Source of the DNA: Cotesia glomerata | Taxonomy: Eukaryota > Arthropoda > Insecta > Hymenoptera > Braconidae | Assembly (NCBI RefSeq): GCF_020080835.1 | Contig: NC_058162.1 | Location: 19,003,203 to 19,067,202 of the forward strand | Direction of reading: 5' to 3' | Length of the DNA stretch: 64,000 nt | In this document: positions 10,228-21,434 of the stretch, piece by piece | Numbering within the stretch: the stretch's first letter is position 1 | How the letters are laid out: each line of letters begins with the position of its first letter | Program-made: the position numbers and the translations under genes | The notes under the pieces: model-generated | What the model was told of the DNA's origin: nothing | Seen by the model: the letters and a program-made list of their open reading frames with translations, nothing else | The model's database searches: none

Positions 10228-10774
10228 GGAACAGCGAGTAGAACGACATTTAGAATTATTGTCTACCCCTCGCTTACGCAATCAAGCACTGCAAGCTGCA
10301 CGGCGACCACGATTCATGACAGCAGCAGCAGCAGCGATGGTTAGTCCACAACCCGGTCCGAGTGTGGATCATAACTTGAGTCCACAACCTGGCTCAAGTG
10401 TGGATCATAACTTGGGTCCACAACCTGGCCCAAGTGTGGATCAAGACTTAAGTCCGTTGGTTGAACCAATTGTGACTTGGAATGTACCATCATCTCCAGA
10501 ACTACCCCGACAACGACGATTAAGGAGAAGGGGAACACCAATACCCAGGAACAACAATTTGGATGCAACACTGTCACCATCATCATCACCACCACCACCA
10601 CTACCTCAAACACAGTCGAAATGGGTGCCACCGCTGTTGCCTGAGCTAGAGCTGGTAATACCACCAAAGCGGAGGTGTGAATTTTGCTGTTCAAACCCTA
10701 ACTCTCGTCGTCGCTTGTTTGGAGATCAATCTCCAACAACATCAACGGCGACAACGGTGTTCTTAGAACATTGA
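9662..10774 (+). CDS. Orphan protein with 50-residue polyglutamine tract, 370 aa
   Basis: The start is the ATG at 9662 (MNQPQRVLIDRYIDF), directly after a strong splice acceptor at 9657. The open frame extends back to 9626, but that part would be intronic. Residues 1-118 look globular and Trp-rich (AWWFTVPGDD, FFCMEDS). An Arg/Gln helix (REQRRLRQQRRRLRQQ) runs directly into 50 Gln (residues 140-189, 10079-10228), then a short Ala run and a 12-residue repeat, SPQPGPSVDHNL and variants, three times from residue 228. The C-terminus is Pro/Ser-rich with a basic RRQRRLRRR patch and CEFCCSNP. I do not recognise the family. Low complexity, a basic patch and polyQ would fit a nuclear regulatory protein, which is inference. 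The stop is followed by a different frame that also looks coding (see findings). AATAAA signals lie at 11339-11352. Confidence 0.6.
10079..10228. repeat. (CAA/CAG)50 trinucleotide tract
   Basis: Fifty codons without interruption by another amino acid, mostly CAA with scattered CAG. Mixed codons slow slippage compared with a pure tract. Confidence 0.95.
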
Positions 10775-10859
10775 AAGAATATCATCACCATCAATATCTG
10801 AACTAGATAGTTCAGATAATGATAATGATGATGATCATTAATTAAAAATTGTCATGTTA

Positions 10860-10904
10860 TTATTATTTTCCAAATTAATCTTCATACATATTAACATTAC
10901 TTTG

Positions 10905-10949
<45 letters not shown>

Positions 10950-11335
10950 TAAATTTATCTTCATATGATTTTGATTATTATTATTATTATTTAAATTAAT
11001 CTTCATACATATTATAACTTTAATTTGTATGATTTTGATTATTATTATTATTTAATCTTCATACATATTAACATTACTTTGATTATTATTAGTATCATAA
11101 GTTTAATTCATATGATTTTGATTATTGTTATAATTATTTAAATTAATCTTCATACATATTATCATGACTTTGATTATTATAACTTTAATTTATATGATTT
11201 TGATTATTATTATTATTTAAATTAATCTTCATACATATTATCATTACTTTGATTATCATAACTTTAATTCATGTGATTTTGATTATTATTATTATAGTTA
11301 TTATTATTATTTAAATTGATCTTGATACACATTAC
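10860..11335. repeat. TTA-rich tandem repeat in the 3' region of the polyQ gene
   Basis: About five to six units combine AAATTAATCTTCATACATATT, an ACTTTGATTATTATT or ATGATTTTGATTATT block and variable (TTA)n. The region has no coding potential and may be the 3' UTR. Confidence 0.7.
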
Positions 11336-11338
11336 TTG

Positions 11339-11352
11339 AATAAACAAATAAA
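11339..11352 (+). terminator. Two polyadenylation signals
   Basis: AATAAA at 11339-11344 and 11347-11352 is followed by a T-rich stretch. This is the first strong signal after the polyQ ORF. Confidence 0.5.
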
Positions 11353-11745
11353 GTTTTTATTCTATATATTGCATTTTTTTTCTATCTATCACTAATAAAA
11401 ATTTAATATTGATGATGAACACCGTCAACGCTCATGAAAAAAAGTCACGTTCCACCTGAGTCTGTGCGTGTAAGCGAGAGCATGCAACAAGCGATAGAGA
11501 GGTGCAATCAAACAGATGATAGAAAGACTCAAGCTTGTGACACATATATCTCTCTCTCTCTCTCTCTTCTCGTGTGGCATTAGAGCTAACAGTTAGAATA
11601 TTGTTCTATAACTAATTGCTCATGATTATATTTAAATAAATTATTTAAACTAAATTTTCAAAAACTGTAAATTATATTTGAAAATTATATTTGATGTTTT
11701 AACTAGTTAAAAAAAAAAAAAAATATTTATGTTAGAATATATCAG

Positions 11746-11781
<36 letters not shown>

Positions 11782-12182
11782 GTTGATCACATTAATTCTA
11801 AATAAATTAATAATAATTATAAACGATAAAATAATGAAATAATTGAATTAATTATAAATAATAATTATTATATCAAATTATTGTATCAATTTTGATTAAC
11901 AATGTATCAATAAGTCCTTTTTGTTAAAATAATTTTTGAATATTCAACAATTTTTTAAATATAAAATAATGATAATTCTGTGATAATAATTTAATTCAAT
12001 TCACAAGAGTATGCAATTTTTCATGAATATTTCTTTTATCAATATTTTCTTTCATGTCGTTGTCACATAAGACTATCGTTCATAAACCGACTTTACAAAC
12101 AGCTAATTTTTTTATTTTTTTTTTTCCAAATAATATTTATTTATTTATTTGAAAAAAAAAAAAAATGTTAATGATATTACTA

Positions 12183-12222
<40 letters not shown>

Positions 12223-12306
12223 CAAGAATTAATGAAAACAGATTGATAAAGTTGAGTAAAGATGAATAAGTAAAGGCTCAAAATCATAGTTTTCATGTTA
12301 AAATTG
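11353..12306. other. AT-rich gene-less stretch
   Basis: It holds a (TC)n run near 11551-11567, (ATT)n at about 11743-11780, and long A and T runs (for example around 12190-12220). I see no gene or structured element in it. Confidence 0.6.
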
Positions 12307-12324
12307 TTTATTATTATTGTAAAT

Positions 12325-12636
12325 TTAAGATTTTATTACAAACTCAAACAGATTATTTTCCTTTTGATGATAGTGTAAATAAAGAAGATTACTCTCTGCA
12401 ACTTCTGATAATTTTGTAAAGATGTCAGCATGGGCGTTGAAGTATTTAACAGTCTTAGCGGGAAGAAAAATTTGAAATTCCGATTCAATTATAGCGATGT
12501 ATTTCAATCCAAACTTAGTTGGTATCGTTTTCAGCTGGCTAATCCTGTAGATTTCACCCTCTTACAAATCATAGATCTTCTTCGTGGGTAGATATCCTGA
12601 TGACAAGTTGACTTTGTTAAGTTCTTGTAGATCCAT
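12325..12636 (-). pseudogene. Polinton-type small protein (possible OB-fold), one internal stop
   Basis: Reading from the ATG at 12636 the frame is 104 codons long and is broken only by TAA at 12564-12562 (codon 25). It then stays open to the TAA at 12325. The part after the stop, containing ISQLKTIPTKFGLKYIAII and FQIFLPAKTVKYF, resembles small proteins common near Polintons in insects (pattern: LK...TKFG...E...FLP). A single-strand-binding OB fold is plausible but not shown. The gene has its own TATA/initiator promoter and a minus-strand AATAAA (TTTATT at 12307-12312). The original start, promoter and polyA signal are therefore all present around a single nonsense codon. It may be a leftover of a second Polinton, or part of the same element as 1-7.8 kb. 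Confidence 0.5.
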
Positions 12637-12719
12637 TTTTATAAGCCAAAAGTAGTTCCTGGTAAATATTTATAGATCCTTCCACAGCTCGGTTTGAAGT
12701 GTTCAAGTTCAAAAAAAAA

Positions 12720-12758
12720 AACTGAATGATGATCTCGCGGTCGCGAGCTGACTTTATA
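12720..12758 (-). promoter_or_regulatory. TATA box and initiator of the 12.3 kb gene
   Basis: Minus-strand TATAAA (plus TTTATA at 12753-12758) is followed 35 bp downstream by TCAGTT (plus AACTGA at 12720-12725), a good arthropod initiator. The ATG is about 85 bp further on. Confidence 0.55.
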
Positions 12759-12879
12759 TCACTGATTCCCCACCACAATACACGATAAAAAGTAGGGGTA
12801 AATTGCGCAGTAAGGATTGCGTCATCAAACTAGTTTTTTAAAATGTAGCTGAAAAATAGCGGTAAAAGGGTTGTAGATA

Positions 12880-13255
12880 TGGTCAAAATGGTGGCCACCA
12901 GGTCAAAAAAGGGTGGAAATTAAAATTCAAAAGATGGCGCCAAAATGGTGGAAATCAAAAAAAGAAGCGCCAAAATGGTTGGAATAAAAAATTCAAAAAG
13001 GGGGCGCCAAAATGGTGGAAATCAAAAAAAGAAGCGCCAAAATGGTTGGAATAAAAATTCAAAAAGTGGCGCCAAAATGGTGGGAATAAAAATTCAAAAA
13101 GTGGCGCCAAAATGGTGGAAATAAAAATTCAAAAAGGGGCGCCAAAATGGTGGGTATAAAAATTCAAAAAGGGGCGCCAAAATGGTGGGTATAAAAATTC
13201 AAAAAGGGGGCGCTAAAATGGTGGGTATAAAAATTCAAAATAGTTGATAAAAAAG
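12880..13255. repeat. Minisatellite with GGCGCCAAAATGGTGG core
   Basis: Nine GCGCCAAAATGG (last one GCGCTAAAATGG) occurrences between about 12937 and 13225 are spaced 28-37 bp apart, separated by AATAAAAATTCAAAAAG-type spacers. A related TCAAAATGGTGG lies just before. The array becomes more regular from left to right. Confidence 0.9.
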
Positions 13256-13354
13256 GGCTGAAAATATGGTCGGTAATTTAGCATAGACACGAACCACTCG
13301 GTCGGTAATGCAGATTCCTACTTTACCAGTGTCTCGGAAGCCCCCTGCTCCTCT

Positions 13355-13525
13355 ACTTTTAAGTAAAAAAATTCTTAAACCAAGAAATTTTTCTTCATTT
13401 AAATAATTTCAACTTGATTTAAGAATTTTTAGTCTTGATTCAAGACAATGAAACTTTTCAAAATTATTTTCTTTTGGTTCAAGAATTTTTCACTTGATTC
13501 AAGTTAAATTTTTTTTTCTGTGAAG
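13355..13525. mobile_element. CTTGA/TCAAG-word foldback element, copy 1
   Basis: It is built from repeated self-complementary words (CTTGATTTAAG, TTGATTCAAG, TTCAAGAATTTTT) and ends TTTTTTTTTCTGTG. Close relatives lie at 59500-59773 and 60175-60400. Confidence 0.5.
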
Positions 13526-13549
13526 CCGTGTTAATTAAATATTGGTTAA

Positions 13550-13765
13550 CTCTTGAAACAAGGCATTGGCTAGGTCTTGATTAAAAACTAGCAAACCAAG
13601 ACTTGTTACATTGACATTGGCTAGATCTTGGTCCAGGAATAGCAAACCAAGACTTGTCAGTTGAATATTGGGTGGATCTTGGCTCAAGACTGATCAACCA
13701 AGACTTGTCAGTTGAGTAGTGGTCCAGTCGTGGGTAAGTATTGTTCAGCCGAGTCTTGGCAACCC
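13550..13765. repeat. About 55-bp tandem repeat with ACCAAGACTTGT
   Basis: AAACCAAGACTTGT or AACCAAGACTTGT occurs three times at roughly 55-65 bp spacing, separated by TTGGCTAGRTCTTGG-type segments. It is a local array with no coding potential. Confidence 0.55.
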
Positions 13766-13799
13766 ATTATTGTGCCAAGACAGGCCCCGTTGTATATAA

Positions 13800-15668
13800 T
13801 TTTTTTCCTACAATGATATACTTGCCCAGAAAAAAAGTAGGATACCTCATTCCGCGTGTTTTCTACCCTTGTTTACGGGTGGGGAGGTAATTTTTCACTC
13901 TGGTTGAAATGTCTTACTTCCTTTTCGAGATATGTAATAAACTATTGCACGACTCTTAATGCGAAGCATTAGAGAGTGCTTTACGATCGTAAAATTCTGT
14001 TCACCTCTTTTCCGCTACTGTGTTTATTGTTACTCTCTTGTTAGTCCACCAAACTTAACTAAGTTACATTTCACCGAATAGAAGATTTGAAAAATAATAA
14101 TTCTGTTACGTCTAAACCCTTGTGGAAAAATTTCTCTGAAATAACTGTAAAAAAATTTTTATAAGTGCGAATAATAGTTCATAAAGTTTTTTATTTTCTT
14201 CAAAAGTCCGAAAAAGTCTTATTAAGTCAGAAAAACTCTTCATTCGACTTAGAAAGTCAGATTTTTAGCAAGATTTGGGACTCTGCCAGAAGAGTTATTC
14301 AGAGTTATTAAAACTTCTTGTAGGAATCCTTGTGGAAATAATTCTCTGAAAAATCATTTAAAAAGTCAAATTTCCCCTGCAATTTGGGACTTTCCTAAAG
14401 GGTTATTAAAGAGTTGATAAGACTTATTCAGTTTTACAGTAAAAAGAAGAAAATGTTTCATTTCAAAAAATTTACTGATCGGAATTGGAGAAAATTGAAA
14501 ATTAAACTTTAAAAAAGAATTAATGCATGTTTCGTAAAAAATTTTTTTCAAATAATATGTTCATCACAAAAATACTTCGATGAACATCGAATTGCTTATT
14601 ATTGAGCAAGTCAAAACATCAACAGCAAATTAAGTGCACTTGCTGATGAAACAGATACTACTCAGAGAGTGAATCAAATCGGTATTTAATTTGGACTATA
14701 ACATATATAAAATAACTTTCTAGGTAGGAAAAAATTTTCTAGCCATACGCCATCTATTAGAAGCTAAGAATACTAGTCTAGTCAACAAGTGCCTTTTTTC
14801 AGCAGCCTCCGAAAATTATGATTGAGATGTCATTCGATTCGGACTGGCATCTAGATGATTTTTGAAAAAAAATGAAGTTCCACTTGCAAAAATTGCAAAA
14901 GTTATTAACAATTAACTAAAAAAAAAAGGTGAACTTTAGTTACTTGCAAATATCGCAATAACTAATAAAGATTTTTCAAATTTGAAAAAAGATTCAAAAA
15001 AAGGAGAAAATTCCCAAAAAAAGTTCCTACTCCCGGAATTGTAAGACCAATATTTATAATTTTCACAGAGGGTTGAAAATACGCCCGAAAACGGGTACTC
15101 CGGTATGCGCAAGCCACGCTCCCTTCGGACCTTTAAAGAATCAATATTATTTAAACTTATTAAATATGAAAATTAAAAATTGAAAAAATTCAGGTGCCTG
15201 CAGGATAGATTAATGAACAATAATCCGTGGTCCAAAAATTTTTATCGCGAATTTTCTATAAGTTATCCATAAGTTAATTAACAATTTTTCATAGTGCGAA
15301 CATGATCATTGCAAGTGCGATAATTGTTAAACTATTAATCTGAGAATTTTTTCCTTTCGTCGAGCTATTTTTCAAAAATCTTAGAATAGATTTCCGTGGG
15401 AAAAATTTAAAAATTGTTCATTTTCGTTTTTTTATTAACAATTTACTAAGGTAAAAAATTATAAAGATTTATTAAACATTGAAAAAAATTTTTTTTTTAT
15501 AATATTATTATTGATCCGTTTTTTTATGATCAGAAGCTACTTAAAAATGATTTTGAATCATTTTTATTTCTTAGTGCTTAAAAATTGTTATAAACAAATG
15601 CGTTGTTTATGAGGTAATTAAAAAATTGGTTTCGATAACATAATCTATGATGATAATTATAATTAGAA
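13800..15668. other. Gene-less stretch
   Basis: AT-rich DNA with no supported gene. Short open frames here have no recognisable protein. Segment 15060-15120 is locally GC-richer (CGCCCGAAAACGGGTACTCC) with a small inverted repeat. Confidence 0.5.
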
Positions 15669-15669
15669 A

Positions 15670-16572
15670 AGAAAAATTAGAAAAACGGTAGACCCTGAAG
15701 GCCATCCGTGCAACTTCCCGCTAATTCCATACCTAGGTGCTTAAAATTGCACTAATGATGTTTTTCAGCTCTCCGAGCTCAAAATTACAATTTATGTGTT
15801 ATTTTAAGCTCTTTGAGCTTAAAAAGATAGCTTTTCTATGTTTTTGAGCTCTTCGAGCTCAAAAGTCTGATAGAAGTTTCATAGAACACTATTTTTTTAA
15901 TTTTTAAACAGCACTAACTTTTGAATAAATCAACCGATTTTCATGTGGTTGGCAGCATTTGACGCAATTATTTCAGTTTCATGAAGAATCTTCAAGTTTA
16001 AATTGATAAAACTAGGAAATTTGGAGTAATTCCAAAAAAAACACTTTTTCAGTTTTCTTTCGTACATGATATCTCTTGAACGAATTGACCGATTTTGACC
16101 GGCTTGACGGCGATCGACGTAATTTTTTCATGCTTATAGCTGATTAGTTTTTAAAATTGATCAGTGCAGCCGTTTAAAAGTTATTCCAAAGAAGGTCGGA
16201 GTTATGTTAAAAAAACACTTGTTTCCAAATATTTTATCGAGGATATCTCTCGAACGAATGCACCGATTTTGACCGGATGACCGACGATCGGCGTGGTTTT
16301 TCAAGCTTAAGAGCGGATTAGTTCTCAAAGTTAATCGATAAAGCCGTTCAAAAGTTATTCCAAAAAAACTACTTTCAAAAAAAATTTTTTTCTTATTTTT
16401 TTTTGAGATTTTTCAAAATTTCTCAAAATCTATCGGTCCGAATCGGTTCAAATTCACAAGAAATCTAAGTTTGAGGGAACTCTTTAGAACGCCGTTTAGT
16501 AGATTCTGATCAGTTTAGTCGTTCAAAAGTTATAAGCGAGTCACATAGTCACACACACACACACATACACAC
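15670..16572 (+). repeat. Family A repeat, copy 1 (5' and central part)
   Basis: It opens with the family hallmark TTAGAAAAACGGTAGACCCTG and AACTTCCCGCTAA. Next come several GAGCTCTTCGAGCTC palindromes, then internally reiterated blocks with TTCAAAAGTTAT and ACCGATTTTGACCGG. It ends in an (AC)n tract at about 16551-16572, where a LINE fragment is inserted. No protein is encoded. Confidence 0.8.
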
Positions 16573-17130
16573 ATGTCAGGACATGGATGTTTTCGGACGT
16601 ATCTTCACCGCTTCAAGCATGATGATTCACCGGAGTGCCCGTCCTGCCCAGGAATCAATGAAGACGCGGAGCACGTTTTCTTTGAGTGCCCACGATTTTA
16701 CCCACAGCGCGATGAGCTGGAGATGATCCTGAAGAAGAAAATCCAACCAGAGACAATAGTAGAAGCAATGCTGTCATCAGAGGCTGTCTGGAACGCCGCA
16801 AACACGTTTGCAACAGAAGTCCTTATAGACTTGCGTTCCATCGAAAGAAAAAGAGCAAATGACAACAACTAGAAGAAAGGTAAAATAATACCTAGTTACC
16901 AGAAGGAAGAGCAGTCGCTATATCCTCCCCCCACGAAGTAATGCCTAACGGCGGTTTCCATGAGGGATTAGAGGAAAGAGGAAAGAGGTTTAGGGTTTAG
17001 TGGGTAGGGGCGTTAGCGTCGAGTTTTAGTATGACGCTGCGTCGAGTCGCCACATATCCAGGCCAAACAGCTACGCCTAGAATCCGTAAAAAGGATTCCC
17101 CCCCCTAAGGGGAAAAAAAAAAAAAAAAAA
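16573..17130 (+). pseudogene. 5'-truncated R1-clade LINE, 3' end of ORF2 plus 3' UTR
   Basis: The last 99 codons of ORF2 (16573-16872) are open. They match the C-terminus of the full-length element at 35009-37987 nearly residue for residue, including the CPSCPG...EHVFFECP zinc-knuckle. A conserved 3' UTR follows (GGGTAGGGGCGTTAGCGTCG) and ends in an 18-A tail at about 17113-17130. Both flanks are (AC)n. The truncation point falls inside the codon string before SGHGC. This is a dead copy produced by incomplete target-primed reverse transcription. Confidence 0.9.
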
Positions 17131-17167
17131 ACACACATACACACACACACACACACATACACACACA

Positions 17168-17267
17168 NNNNNNNNNNNNNNNNNNNNNNNNNNNNNNNNN
17201 NNNNNNNNNNNNNNNNNNNNNNNNNNNNNNNNNNNNNNNNNNNNNNNNNNNNNNNNNNNNNNNNNNN
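17168..17267. other. Assembly gap of 100 N
   Basis: Exactly 100 N separate an (AC)n tract from a (GT)n tract. The strand of the repeat flips across the gap, so the true junction and length are unknown. Confidence 0.99.
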
Positions 17268-17306
<39 letters not shown>

Positions 17307-18010
17307 ATGTATGTAAACCTCTCATAACTTCTGAATGGCTAAACTGATTTGATCGTGGTTGGTGCCATTCGAAAGGGCTTGACTGAACTCAGATTTCGAA
17401 TATCGTTTGAAACGATTCTAACTAGTAGATTTTGAGAAATCGCAAAAAAATTACAAAAAAAAATTTTTTTCAAATAGGGTTTTTTTGGAATAACTTTTAA
17501 ACGGCTCGACCGATCAATTCCAAAAACTAATGAGCTTTTAACATAAAAAAACCACGTCGAACGCCGCCAGTCCGGTCAAAATCGGTTGATTCGTTCGTGA
17601 GTTATCGTTGACGAAAGAAAACCGAAAAAAGCGTTTTTCGGAATTACTCCGAAATTTTTAATTCTATCAATTTAAACTTGAACATTCTTTATGAAGCTTA
17701 AAAAATTGCGTTGAATGCCTTGAACCGCGTGGAAATCGGTTTATTTGTTCAAAAGTTATTGCGATTCGAAAATTCAAAAAATAGTGTTTTATTAAACTTC
17801 TATCAAACTTTTGAGCTCTTCGAGCTCAAAAGCATACAACAGCCATTTCTTGAGCTCGGGGAGCTCAAAATAACACAAAAATTGTATTTATAGGCTCAAA
17901 GAGCTCAAAAACGAGTCATAAGTGCAATTTCAAGCGTTTAAGTATAGAATTGGCGGGAAGTTGCAGGGATGGCCATCAGGGTCAACCGTTTTCCTAATTT
18001 TTTTTTTCTG
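17268..18010 (-). repeat. Family A repeat, copy 2 (reverse)
   Basis: It starts with (GT)n, continues with CATAACTTCTGAATGGCTAA-type blocks and GAGCTCTTCGAGCTC palindromes, and ends with the reverse complement of the hallmark (GGGTCAACCGTTTTCCTAA). It is inverted relative to copy 1 across the gap. Confidence 0.8.
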
Positions 18011-18479
18011 AATCGATTCAATTAAATTTACATGGATTTCTACACTGACATTATCATAAAATAATAACAAACGAATAAGTTGTTTAGAAAGATAATACTA
18101 CAAGTGATTGCTGAACTTTATCGTATTATTATTGTTGTATTATTATTATTATTGTATTAAAACGATTCAATACTTTAATTTAAAATTTAAATGCTCGATA
18201 ATGTACAAAAAAATTAAATTGTTTCTACAGTCTTTGACCAAAGAAATAATTTTGTAGAAAATTTAATTTCCTACAAAAGCCATAAGAAGGTTTTTTTAAA
18301 AAAAAATTTTTTAACAACGAAATATCCACTTGAAACAAAAAAAAATATTTCCTGTGTTATTTAAATGGGAAATCGAATTTTTTGATGAGCTAAGCCACTA
18401 TTGGACTTAATTTAAACCCTTTAGCACAGCGGCATAATTTTTTATTTTCTATAAACTACCAAATTTTCTGGTATATCAG

Positions 18480-18660
18480 TAAAAAAAAAAAAAATCGCCT
18501 TAAAATGACATACCCTAATATACATATATATAATATATATATAAATATATGAAAAAATGATGTGGGTACTCAAATGAAAATTCTTGATGAGTGTAACATC
18601 GGGATGAGCTTAAATCTTTAGAAACGTCAATAGTTAAAAAAGTACAGTGCAATTTAACAA
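18480..18660. repeat. Family F repeat piece, (AT)n plus GGGTACTCAAATGAAA
   Basis: Contains ATATATATAA then ATGTGGGTACTCAAATG, TTGATGAGTGTAACATCGGG and AGTACAGTGCAATTTAAC. These strings recur in the array at 56.6-57.3 kb. Region 18011-18479 before it holds no gene. Confidence 0.65.
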
Positions 18661-18704
18661 AAGTCATTATTTAAGAAAGCAAAATTTTATTTATTTTTAG
18701 TTCA

Positions 18705-18720
18705 CAAGTCACGGCGTGTT

Positions 18721-18784
<64 letters not shown>

Positions 18785-19300
18785 TGTAAGTAAGTATGTA
18801 AACCTCTTATAACTTTTGAACGGTTGAACCGATTCCATCGCAGTTGGTGCCATTCAAAAGGGATTCGCCAAACTTAGATTTCCTGTTAATTTCAATCGAT
18901 TCGGACCGATAGATTTTGAGAAATTTGGAGGAATTTAAAATACAATAGGAAAAAAATTTCTTTCTGAAGTCGTTTTTTTTGAATAACTTTTAAAGGGCTC
19001 AACCGATCGATTTCAAAAACTACTCAGCTCTCAATCTTGAAAAACCACGTCGACCGCCGCCAATCCGGTCAAAATCGGTTGATTCGTTCGAGAGATATCG
19101 TTAACGAAAGAAAAATGAAAAAAGTGTTTTTTTGGAGTTACTCTGAAATTTCTAGTTTGACCAATTAAAACTTAGAAATTCTTTATGAGGCTTAAAAAAT
19201 TGCGTAGAATGCCACCAACCGCGTAAAAATCGGTTCATTCATTCAAAAGTTATTGCGGTTTGAAAATTCAAAAAATTGTATTCCTATGAAACTTCTCTAT
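18705..19300 (-). repeat. Family A repeat, copy 3 (reverse, truncated)
   Basis: The (GT)n tract at 18721-18782 is followed by AACCTCTTATAACTTTTGAACGG and the usual internal blocks. The terminal CGGGAAGTT end and the hallmark end are missing. Confidence 0.75.
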
Positions 19301-20690
19301 TAAAGATATTATAATAATAATTTAATTAAAAAGTTAATGGTCGTATTCAGAACGTAAAATGTGGGCTAATTGCATGTCACAACGAATGAAAATTAGTGAC
19401 CTTTAATACGTAAATTAAATGAATTAAACGAGCTGTTCTTTAATTTGAAAATTGTCATAATGCATCGTTGCTTTTATAAAAATGAAAACATGATAACGGT
19501 AAGTTTTTCTGAAGGGTAGAATGTGATAAGAGCTAGAAAAGAAGGACTTTAAATAATGGAAAGTTTTATTACTTTAGCCAAAAACACGTTTGTCAAATTA
19601 TGGCTTCAAATAATTGACTTAATTGACGTTGAAATTTTAATTTATGTTATGGTTTAGCGGTTCAACTGAATTTTTTATCTCTTTTCTCTTAAATACTTTT
19701 CAACAAAGTAAAAAAAAGTATAAAACCGCGAAAATAATATAAAAAATAAATAGAGCTTTTGGAATAACGGAAAAAATAAAAGACAGAGAATAAGGAAAAT
19801 TGTTATCTGTATGAACATGCGAACTTAAATGAACATTGTTCGTTCTTGATTGCGCTATGAAAGAATAAGACTCAAGGAGTAATAGCATTCTCCAGATATT
19901 TGTCAAATTTCTTTCGGCAGAACTTTACAAATTTCCATTCAGAAATTAGTCATCAGTATGTTTTCTTCGCGACGGTAATTAAATTTTTTTTATAAACTAT
20001 TTAGTTAAATCAACTTTATAATTGCATAAAAAAAAAATTAAAAAACGTAGAAACATCGCTGTTCCATAATGAAGAATTTTTAAGTCTGTTGAGAATAAAT
20101 CAGGAAGGTAAAACAGTCACGTAAAACGATCGCTATATATAATGATCCTGAACAAGATTGGTTGCTGTAAGAAGAACTGACTATTTTTCTCAGACCGTTT
20201 AATTGATTAAATTGCTTTTTGGAGCATTTGGAAAAGGTGTAAAAACAAAGATTGATCGTACTATTTGGAGCTAAATTGCTTGAGTGAATCATTAAAAGAA
20301 GTTTAGCAGTTATTATCGTCGAATTATTTCCCGATAATTTCTAAATAGCAAATCAAAGTGAACGACCATCATGAAGTCATACTTTTTAATTATTTTTTGT
20401 CACATAGACTAAAAACTTTATTACATTACGAAAATTTTTAATTGAAAGATAATGAACATTTATTTAGCTTGGAATAAGGATAGTAAAGTTGACTTTTGAT
20501 TATTGATTTTTTGATCTGTACAAAATCTTTAATTTATCCGATAAATTATCTTGTACTTTGTTGTGTATTTTTGTTAAATCAATGGAAAATATATAGATTT
20601 TTATAAAACAGATTTCATTGTTAGCAATAATCTATTACATTTTAATAGTCTCAACTATGCTTCTTTCTAGCAAGCACAAAAAAATTAATT
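19301..20690. other. Gene-less stretch
   Basis: Ordinary AT-rich sequence. I see no gene, no clear repeat and no RNA gene here. Confidence 0.5.
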
Positions 20691-20971
<281 letters not shown>

Positions 20972-21434
20972 CAAAAAAGAAATGAAAAAAGCGCCATTTG
21001 GTGAAGCTCGACATGGATAGGTAGATTTATTTAACGAATATAGAATAATTAATAATACGTGACAAAATGCGTTTATTAAAAATTTTTCTAATTTTCAAAG
21101 CCACTTAAGAAATTAAAAAATAAAGTTCAAAACAACGAATTATAGCTTTAATTAAAGATAATTAAGTGAACAGAGATAAAATCTATACATTTGAACTATC
21201 TTTGACGGTAATAATACTATTTCGATAAAATTGACAAAACTAAAAATGTTTCAAAAATTAAAACAGTTTTTAAACACCTACTACTCCGAAATTAACTGGC
21301 CGATTTTGCTCATTTTCCAACTTGATCTCGGTATTGGTTCATAGAATCCTATAATATAGAATTGATGTCTAAAATAAAGTTAGTTTATAAGTGGCCCCTG
21401 ATTCCTTATTTGTTTATTTTTACATTTTAAATAC

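Noticed and set aside
10006..10281. Long poly-Cys and poly-Leu frames on the minus strand
   Set aside because: They are reverse-strand shadows of the CAA/CAG glutamine tract.
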